Notes under the pieces: generated by a model | The model's database searches: none | Seen by the model: the letters and a program-made list of their open reading frames with translations, nothing else | Told to the model about the DNA's origin: nothing | Program-made: the position numbers and the translations under genes | NCBI GenBank assembly: GCA_035493895.1 | Contig: DATJHM010000260.1 | Span: 1-58,143 of the forward strand | DNA from: DATJHM01 sp035493895 | GTDB taxonomy: Bacteria; Chloroflexota; Ktedonobacteria; Ktedonobacterales; Ktedonobacteraceae | Direction: 5' to 3' | DNA: 58,143 nucleotides | Shown: in pieces, positions 52,658 to 58,143 of the stretch | Layout: the number at the start of each line of letters is the position of its first letter | How positions within the stretch are numbered: the first letter of the stretch is position 1

Positions 52658-54031
52658 GTGAATAAACGTCTCCCCGCTCGTCGCCTTACTCTTCTGCTAT
52701 TCGCGCTTGCTATCATACTGCTAGTAAGCTTTGGCTCCTATTCTTTCATTACTACTACCCATAAAGCGGATGCCGCAGGGGCTTTCATACCTCACCCTGT
52801 CGTTGTTAGTCCCAATTATTTTGATGCAGGGCAAGCAGATACTTCCGGCTTCTTCCCCTGTCAATCCGCCGCCTCTACGGTACGCTGCTACGCTCCTGAG
52901 CAATTCCAGACAGCCTATGCCATCAAACCGTTACTGGCTCGCGGACTACAAGGCCAGGGTCGTACGATTGTTATCATTGATGCCTATCAGAGCAAAACCA
53001 TCCGCGAAGATCTGGCAACCTTCAGTCATACCTTTCAATTACCTGATGCCAACCTCAGTGTTATCGCTCCTGATGGTGTTCCTGCCTGGAACCCTAAGGA
53101 TACCAATATGGTCGCCTGGGGAACTGAGATCTCTCTGGACGTACAATGGGCGCATGCCGTCGCTCCCCTGGCAAAGATTGTGCTGGTCGAGGCAAAATCT
53201 AATCAGGATGCCGACCTGTTAAGTGTCACTAAATATGCGGTCACGCACAACCTGGGTGATGTTATCTCCCAGAGTTTCGGAGAGGCTGAACGCTGTGCCG
53301 ACCCTGCCATTATGAGGGCAGAACATGAGGTCTTTAAAGAGGCGGCCAGAAAGCAGATTACATTGCTTGCTTCTTCTGGAGATGATGGCTCTGCACAGCA
53401 AACCTGCGATGGCAACAACTACATTTTCAGCGCCTCTACACCAGCCAGCGATCCCCTGGTCACAGCAGTGGGTGGTACGCAGCTTATCGCAAATCTACAG
53501 ACAGGTGCCTACATGAGTGAGTCTGTCTGGAATGAAACGGCCAGTGGTTATGGTGCTGGCGGAGGTGGTTTCAGTACGATCTACAGCCGCCCCGACTATC
53601 AGAACAAAGTAAGCCACATGAAAGGTCGTGGTGTGCCTGATATCTCGGCAAATGCAGCACTCAATGGCGGAGTACTTGCGGCTGTCAGCTATCTACCAGA
53701 AGGCAAGCAGGGGGGACCATGGCACGTCTTTGGTGGCACCAGCGCCAGCAGTCCCGAGTGGGCCGGTCTTATCGCGCTGGCGGATCAGATGGCTGGTCAT
53801 CGCCTGGGCCAGCTCAATCAGGCACTCTATAAAATCGGGAACAGCAATACCCGCAACAAGGCATTCCACGATATTATCACAGGCAACAATGGTTTCACAG
53901 GCAAAAATACAAATGGCCAGACAATCACAATAGATGGATATCGTGCCAAAACGGGCTGGGATGCGGCCTCTGGCTGGGGCTCGCCGATTGCCGCAAATCT
54001 GTTGCCTCTTCTGGATGACAACGACCACTAA
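52658..54031 (+). CDS. secreted sedolisin-type (S53) serine-carboxyl peptidase
   Basis: A 457-residue secreted peptidase. The start is a GTG 6 bases after GAGGAGG; a further upstream ATG lacks a site. Residues 10-33 form a signal peptide (LTLLLFALAIILLVSFG). The catalytic set is Glu157 and Asp161 (WGTEISLDVQW), Asp242 or 243 for the oxyanion (ASSGDDGS) and Ser362 (GGTSASSPEW). The end holds the calcium-site pattern FHDIITGNNG and WDAASGWGSP. Family members are active at acid pH. The large pro-domain that most S53 enzymes have is missing; the catalytic domain begins right after about 45 residues. It degrades protein outside the cell. It ends in a strong terminator. Confidence 0.93.
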   Translation: MNKRLPARRLTLLLFALAIILLVSFGSYSFITTTHKADAAGAFIPHPVVVSPNYFDAGQADTSGFFPCQSAASTVRCYAPEQFQTAYAIKPLLARGLQGQGRTIVIIDAYQSKTIREDLATFSHTFQLPDANLSVIAPDGVPAWNPKDTNMVAWGTEISLDVQWAHAVAPLAKIVLVEAKSNQDADLLSVTKYAVTHNLGDVISQSFGEAERCADPAIMRAEHEVFKEAARKQITLLASSGDDGSAQQTCDGNNYIFSASTPASDPLVTAVGGTQLIANLQTGAYMSESVWNETASGYGAGGGGFSTIYSRPDYQNKVSHMKGRGVPDISANAALNGGVLAAVSYLPEGKQGGPWHVFGGTSASSPEWAGLIALADQMAGHRLGQLNQALYKIGNSNTRNKAFHDIITGNNGFTGKNTNGQTITIDGYRAKTGWDAASGWGSPIAANLLPLLDDNDH

Positions 54032-54057
54032 TACACAATCATAAAGCCCTGCTGCCT

Positions 54058-54095
54058 AAAAGATGGGATATTTCGTGAGAGATATCTCATCTTTT
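54058..54095 (+). terminator. rho-independent terminator of the peptidase gene
   Basis: AAAAGATGGGATAT pairs with ATATCTCATCTTTT (one G-T pair) over a 10-base loop, 26 bases after the stop. Confidence 0.85.
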
Positions 54096-54200
54096 CTCAT
54101 TACCTGGAAGAGGCAAAAATATCTTTGCACCGTTTTCATAGCGCATGATAGAATAGAGTGATGACGAGTGTCACATCTAAACCTGTAGGACATTGCATTT

Positions 54201-56369
54201 ATGGATCAACAGCAAACATCCTCCATCACTACTTCCGGGGAAAAAGAGCGTCTGGATTTCACGACGCTTTATATTAATCGAGAGTTGAGCTGGCTTGATT
54301 TTAATAATCGTGTTTTCGGAGAGGCAACCGCTAGCCGACATCCACTATTGGAGCGTGTCAAATTTATCTCTATCTTTGAGACAAATCTTGATGAATTTAT
54401 TATGATTCGGCTTGCTGGTTTGAAAGACCAGGCGGCCTCACAGACGACGTTGCGCAGTCCCGATGGTTTGACAGCGAAAGAACAGCTGGATGCTATCCGT
54501 AAAAAACTGGCACCACAATTGCAGGACGTTCGGCACTACTGGCGCAATGAGCTCCTTCCGCTCTTAGCTGAAGAGCATATTCATATTCTTGATTATGAAC
54601 AATTAGATCTGCAACAACGCCAGGCTATGCATCGCTATTTCGAAGATGAGGTCTTCCCGGTCCTGACACCGCTCGCAGTTGACTCTGTGCATCCCTTTCC
54701 ACACATTTCCAATCGCAGCCTGAATCTTGCCGTGGTATTGACGGATAGCGCTCGTGGTGAATTCTTCGCGCGTGTGAAGGTGCCACAAACACTGCCACGA
54801 TTGGTGCCCGTACCAGTCAATTCTGAGGAGAAAGAGGTTGCGACCTTTACCTGGCTGGAACAGATTATTGCCGCTAATTTAAGTCTGCTCTTTCCCGGAT
54901 TCGAGGTCTGGGAATCCTACGCCTTCCGTGTCCTGCGCGATGCTGATATCGAATTGCAGGAAGATGATGCCTCCGATCTTCTCGAATATATAGAGCAGGA
55001 GGTTCGCGAACGGCGCTTCGGGATGGTGGTTGATCTCGCAGTCAATCCCACGATGCCACCACGCATTCGGCAATTACTTATCACCAAATTGGAAATCACA
55101 CCGAAGGATGTGACGGTTATCGATGGCCCGCTTGGCATGGGGGATGTCATGGAACTGCAAAACCTGACACGGCCGGAATTGAAAGATCCCCCTTTCACAC
55201 CACGTACGCCTTCTTTTTTACAACTTGGAGCCAGCCTTTTTACTGCGGTACAAAAGCAAGATGTCTTGCTACACCATCCTTACGACAGCTTTAATACCGT
55301 TGTTGACTTTATACGTGCCGCCGCCAATGATCCCCAGGTTCTGGCAATCAAACAGACACTTTACCGGGTTGGGAAAAACTCGCCCATTGTGAACATGCTT
55401 CTGGAGGCTGTCGAGAATGGCAAGCAGGTCGCTGTGCTGGTAGAGCTGAAAGCGCGTTTTGACGAAGAGAATAACATCGTCTGGGCCAAACAACTGGAAC
55501 AGGCTGGCGTACATGTGATCTATGGCCTGATTGGCTTAAAAACGCATGCGAAAATCGCGCTGGTCGTGCGACGGGAAGAGCAGGGACTGCGCCGCTATAT
55601 CCATATGGGAACCGGCAATTACAATGCGAGCACGGCCAAAATCTACGAAGATTTATGTTTGATTACCTGTCAGCCCGAAATCGGCATTGACGCCAGCCAG
55701 CTTTTTAATTCGCTTACCGGCTACTCGCGTAAGAGTAACTACAATAAGCTCCTGGTCGCGCCAACGGGTCTGCGGAAGGGTATCACGGAGCGTATAGAGC
55801 GTGAAATCGAGATGCACAAGCAGCATGGCAATGGGCGAATTATTTTCAAGATGAATGCGCTCACCGACGCTGAGATTATTAGCAGCCTCTACCGGGCCTC
55901 GCAGGCTGGCGTGAACATAGAGCTGATCATTCGTGGTATTTGTTGTCTCCGTCCAGGCGTAAAGGGAGTAAGCGAAACAATCCGGGTGCGCAGTCTTGTT
56001 GGCCGCTTTCTTGAGCATAGCCGCATCTATTATTTCGGCAACAACGGTGACGCAGAAATTCTGCTGGGCAGCGCTGATATGATGCAGCGCAATCTGAATA
56101 ATCGCATCGAGACATTATTCCCTCTCGATTCACCACAACTCCGTGAGACCATTTATACGAAAGTTCTCACACCTATCCTGGCTGATACGGTGAACGCACA
56201 TGAGCTCCACGCTGACGGCGTCTATAGACGGATTCGACCACAAAAAGCAGAAGATCTCTTCGATAGCCAGAACTGGTTCATTACGCATCCTCTCTTTGAG
56301 GAAGAAGAGGAAAACAACGAGCTTATACACGCGGATCATACGATTAGCGCTATCCCCTACAGTGTATAA
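54201..56369 (+). CDS. ppk1: polyphosphate kinase 1
   Basis: A 722-residue enzyme that makes long-chain polyphosphate from ATP and can run in reverse. The N-terminal domain begins YINRELSWLDFNNRVFGEA, the family start. The catalytic domain has two PLD-like halves; the first His is in GLIGLKTHAKIALVV (about 455), the phospho-accepting one, and the second in GRFLEHSRIYYFGN (about 612). FDEENNIVWAKQLEQAGVHV and YNASTAKIYEDL are also conserved. The start ATG follows GTAGGACAT. It works in phosphate storage and stress response, and ends in a strong terminator. Confidence 0.97.
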   Translation: MDQQQTSSITTSGEKERLDFTTLYINRELSWLDFNNRVFGEATASRHPLLERVKFISIFETNLDEFIMIRLAGLKDQAASQTTLRSPDGLTAKEQLDAIRKKLAPQLQDVRHYWRNELLPLLAEEHIHILDYEQLDLQQRQAMHRYFEDEVFPVLTPLAVDSVHPFPHISNRSLNLAVVLTDSARGEFFARVKVPQTLPRLVPVPVNSEEKEVATFTWLEQIIAANLSLLFPGFEVWESYAFRVLRDADIELQEDDASDLLEYIEQEVRERRFGMVVDLAVNPTMPPRIRQLLITKLEITPKDVTVIDGPLGMGDVMELQNLTRPELKDPPFTPRTPSFLQLGASLFTAVQKQDVLLHHPYDSFNTVVDFIRAAANDPQVLAIKQTLYRVGKNSPIVNMLLEAVENGKQVAVLVELKARFDEENNIVWAKQLEQAGVHVIYGLIGLKTHAKIALVVRREEQGLRRYIHMGTGNYNASTAKIYEDLCLITCQPEIGIDASQLFNSLTGYSRKSNYNKLLVAPTGLRKGITERIEREIEMHKQHGNGRIIFKMNALTDAEIISSLYRASQAGVNIELIIRGICCLRPGVKGVSETIRVRSLVGRFLEHSRIYYFGNNGDAEILLGSADMMQRNLNNRIETLFPLDSPQLRETIYTKVLTPILADTVNAHELHADGVYRRIRPQKAEDLFDSQNWFITHPLFEEEEENNELIHADHTISAIPYSV

Positions 56370-56390
56370 AGACTCAAGAGAAGATACAAA

Positions 56391-56431
56391 AAGAGAGCGT
56401 ACAGGGAAAGGTTCCTGCACGCTCTCTTTTT
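56391..56431. terminator. rho-independent terminator between ppk1 and the CHAP gene
   Basis: AGAGAGCGT-A-CAGG pairs with CCTG-C-ACGCTCTCT and is followed by TTTTTAT. It serves ppk1 and, through its A-run, can also serve the convergent gene at 56458. Confidence 0.9.
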
Positions 56432-56457
56432 ATGCCGTACCTATTTCGGCAAGTTCA

Positions 56458-57171
56458 TTATAGGGAGACAAACGAAACGCCAGGTCCTGGCTGAACCTGA
56501 GAATCGGTCACCTGATCGGTTGCCCCACCCCAATCCATATTGCTAACGACTGCGCTTCCATTGCTCACACTTTCAACGACGCCGACATGACCAAGACTGT
56601 AAGCGCCCTGCACCCAGGGTTGAAGCACCACAATCGAGCCCACAGATGGCGTACTGGAAACATTCCAACTGTAGTCGCTGGCACGCGAGGACCACTGCCA
56701 GGCATTCGCATTGGTCTGCCATGGCACATAGACACCATGGAGTTGAAAATAACGCTGATTTGCCCACCAGGTACATTGACCATAAGGAAAAGTATTGGTC
56801 GATCCAGTAAGAGCCATCTGAGGGCCCAAATCAATGGGAGTACCGGTAGCTTTCGCGACAGTGTTGGGGATACAAATATGGTCATTTACATAAATCATAT
56901 TAGCATTCGCAATATGATTGTAGGATGCTAGCTTTTGCCAGCTGATATTGTACCGCGCTGCGATGGTGCCAAGGCTGTCACCACTCGCCACACTGTACAC
57001 TTGATCTCCTTTTGCACAGGGAGATTGAGCAAACGCTCGTAAGACCGAAGAACCTAATGTCGTGCCAAGTAAAACTGACCCTAACACCAGGATCACGGCT
57101 AGCTGCCCTGCTACAATGCTGACAATACGATGCTGTTTCAAATACTGCCAGATTTGCTGATTTCTGCGCAT
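56458..57171 (-). CDS. secreted LysM-CHAP peptidoglycan hydrolase
   Basis: A 237-residue cell-wall enzyme. The start is the ATG after AGGAAGGA; a longer frame starts 13 codons earlier without a site. Residues 15-48 are a long signal peptide or anchor (VAGQLAVILVLGSVLLGTTLG). A LysM domain follows (about 58-103; VYSVASGDSLGTIAARYNIS) that binds glycan chains. The CHAP domain (about 125-237) has the catalytic Cys in FPYGQCTWWANQRY and His in LGHVGVVESVS. It cuts peptide bonds in peptidoglycan during growth or division. It converges with ppk1. Confidence 0.92.
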   Translation of the reverse strand: MRRNQQIWQYLKQHRIVSIVAGQLAVILVLGSVLLGTTLGSSVLRAFAQSPCAKGDQVYSVASGDSLGTIAARYNISWQKLASYNHIANANMIYVNDHICIPNTVAKATGTPIDLGPQMALTGSTNTFPYGQCTWWANQRYFQLHGVYVPWQTNANAWQWSSRASDYSWNVSSTPSVGSIVVLQPWVQGAYSLGHVGVVESVSNGSAVVSNMDWGGATDQVTDSQVQPGPGVSFVSL

Positions 57172-57518
57172 AAGCACTTGTTCCTTCCTCTCTACTAAAC
57201 AATCACACATCGCACAGGTCCACCCACCTGCTACGTCAAACCACCCAGCCGCCGCTCACACAACAGAATGGACCACACCTAAAATAAATGTGTCCAGATA
57301 TGCATATTAGCTTATTTCCACAGTGACACACCTTGAAACAGGGGATACATAGGATAAATATCCTAAGCTGTACTGTATGATCTTAACCTGAGCAGGTAAA
57401 CGCTGATTTCTGAGGCAAAACACCTACAAAAACGATCTGGGGACGAGAACATTCAGATGAGTTGCAAGCAAGGGAGGCTTTTATGGTTGCGTTTTTTCAA
57501 ATTCGTGCGAGAAAGGGG
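57172..57518. other. intergenic region with a palindrome
   Basis: No gene is supported. It should hold the CHAP promoter on the minus strand. A perfect inverted repeat TAGGATA-AA-TATCCTA lies at 57350-57365, a possible operator for the CHAP gene. Confidence 0.45.
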
Positions 57519-57547
57519 TTGACGAGGAGGCAAAGTCATGATATATT
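57519..57547 (+). promoter_or_regulatory. tRNA-Phe promoter
   Basis: TTGACG and TATATT are 17 bases apart, and the expected start lies about 6 bases before the tRNA-Phe 5' end. Confidence 0.85.
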
Positions 57548-57559
57548 TGTTCCACAAAC

Positions 57560-57632
57560 GCCGAGATAGCTCAGTTGGTAGAGCATAGCACTGAAAATGC
57601 TAGTGTCGACGGTTCGATTCCGTCTCTCGGCA
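57560..57632 (+). tRNA. tRNA-Phe (anticodon GAA)
   Basis: A 73-base cloverleaf: acceptor GCCGAGA/TCTCGGC, D-arm AGCTCAGTTGGTAGAGC, anticodon stem TAGCA/TGCTA with loop CTGAAAA and T-loop GGTTCGATTCC. The CCA is not encoded. Confidence 0.97.
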
Positions 57633-57644
57633 CTCTCCATTTTT

Positions 57645-57696
57645 GGAGAAGAGCGTAAACCCACACTACAAGCTGGTTTACGCTCTTCTCCTCTTT
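57645..57696 (+). terminator. rho-independent terminator of tRNA-Phe
   Basis: A perfect 17-base stem (GGAGAAGAGCGTAAACC and its complement) with a 13-base loop starts 12 bases after the tRNA and is followed by TCTTT. Confidence 0.9.
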
Positions 57697-57788
57697 GGGT
57701 TATTGCGTATTTGACATCGAATGTGGTCTCGCCCTGTCCGTGTCCCTATCGGTCCGCTCGCGTTTCACCGGACGCTCATGGCAATCTT

Positions 57789-58064
57789 CTAAAATACTCC
57801 CTCGTATATGGAAGAAACGGGCAGTTCTAAGTCCAGTTGATCAAGCTTAATCACCTGACCTGTAGAAAAGTGCTCTTGAGTCCAGCCAGTAACCTTACGA
57901 TAAATCTCTACATATTCCTCGTCCTGACTCACCAGGATAGAGATTTCAAGCGTTGGAGAGTGCTGATAGCGGAGAAATTTTTCTGTGCGGTCATATCCTT
58001 CTGTGCTCAGTGAAAGGACTTCAACCACAATAAGAGGAGATTGTATTTTAAATGGCTTGAGCCG
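57789..58064 (-). pseudogene. 5'-truncated Uma2-family nuclease-like gene
   Basis: The frame from 58064 to 57789 matches the C-terminal half of Uma2 (DUF820) restriction-endonuclease-like proteins: SPLIVVEVLSLSTEGYDRTEKF and LEISILVSQDEEYVEIY (read in parts) are the conserved core with the catalytic Glu of the VVEVLS strand. A complete protein has about 190 residues, but an in-frame TAA at 58067-58065 stands just upstream and the N-terminal half is absent. Beyond it lies a terminator hairpin at 58075-58117. A GTG at 58028 could start a 79-residue product. It is most likely a decayed fragment. Confidence 0.75.
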
Positions 58065-58074
58065 TTATCGCCAG

Positions 58075-58117
58075 GAAAGAGAGCAAGACCACTTCAAAAG
58101 CGATCCTGCTCTCTTTC
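58075..58117. terminator. terminator hairpin near the right end
   Basis: GAAAGAGAGCA pairs perfectly with TGCTCTCTTTC over a 21-base loop, with T-rich sequence behind it on the plus strand. It probably ends a gene beyond the window that is read leftward or the plus-strand transcript. Confidence 0.6.
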
Positions 58118-58143
58118 TTTCCTGAGCTCAACCTGCACCACAC

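Noticed and set aside
1..58143. CRISPR arrays, insertion sequences or prophage
   Set aside because: No regularly spaced repeats with unique spacers, no transposase or phage genes were seen.

Overview
This window looks like ordinary chromosome from a Gram-positive-like soil bacterium of the Chloroflexota, most likely class Ktedonobacteria. That placement is inferred from mid-range GC, the mix of actinobacterial-style and Firmicute-style genes, F420-type and S53-type enzymes, GAF/LuxR signalling proteins and the many well-formed rho-independent terminators. No 16S gene is present to confirm it. No phage, insertion sequence or CRISPR array was seen.

Layout. 1-2869: the distal part of a BMP-type (nucleoside) ABC importer, two permeases and a double-ATPase. 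2870-4110: an AT-rich spacer and a small secreted lysine-rich protein of unknown family. 4210-8160 (minus): a PcrA/UvrD helicase followed by an SPFH-domain protein and an unknown helical protein. 8532-15686: an old-yellow-enzyme oxidoreductase, a small membrane protein, a membrane-anchored repeat protein, a GAF histidine kinase that carries its own LuxR helix-turn-helix, a NarL-type response regulator facing it, and an HD hydrolase. 15825-19215 (minus): DinB-like protein, ParB, ParA, a membrane protein and an FmdB zinc ribbon. 19548-28995: YchF GTPase, a phosphotransferase, a double GNAT, Ada, an M20 amidohydrolase, a membrane thioredoxin-like protein, an Mre11-like nuclease, a four-helix membrane protein and GalU.

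29119-39276: a 35-residue membrane peptide, a TM-GAF plus TM-TPR gene pair that resembles PelD/PelE of Pel polysaccharide loci, a large GT39-like glycosyltransferase, an excisionase-type regulator, a class A penicillin-binding protein and an SDR. 39344-45710: an LLM-class oxidoreductase, the MoxR / DUF58 / DUF4129 operon with a small membrane protein before it, and a DUF4870 protein with a YGQ-rich tail. 45998-51483 (minus): tig, clpX and lon, without clpP between tig and clpX. 51827-58143: three tRNAs (Gly, Leu, Phe) with recognisable promoters, a sedolisin-type secreted peptidase, polyphosphate kinase, a LysM-CHAP cell-wall hydrolase and a 5'-truncated Uma2 fragment.

The strongest candidates for something undescribed are the orphan PelD/PelE-like pair beside galU, a promoter-to-terminator unit at 45821-45966 that could be a small RNA, the histidine kinase fused directly to a DNA-binding domain, the repeat-bearing secreted and membrane proteins at 3526 and 10400, and the very short membrane peptide at 29119. 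None of these was tested by database search; all are read from sequence alone.
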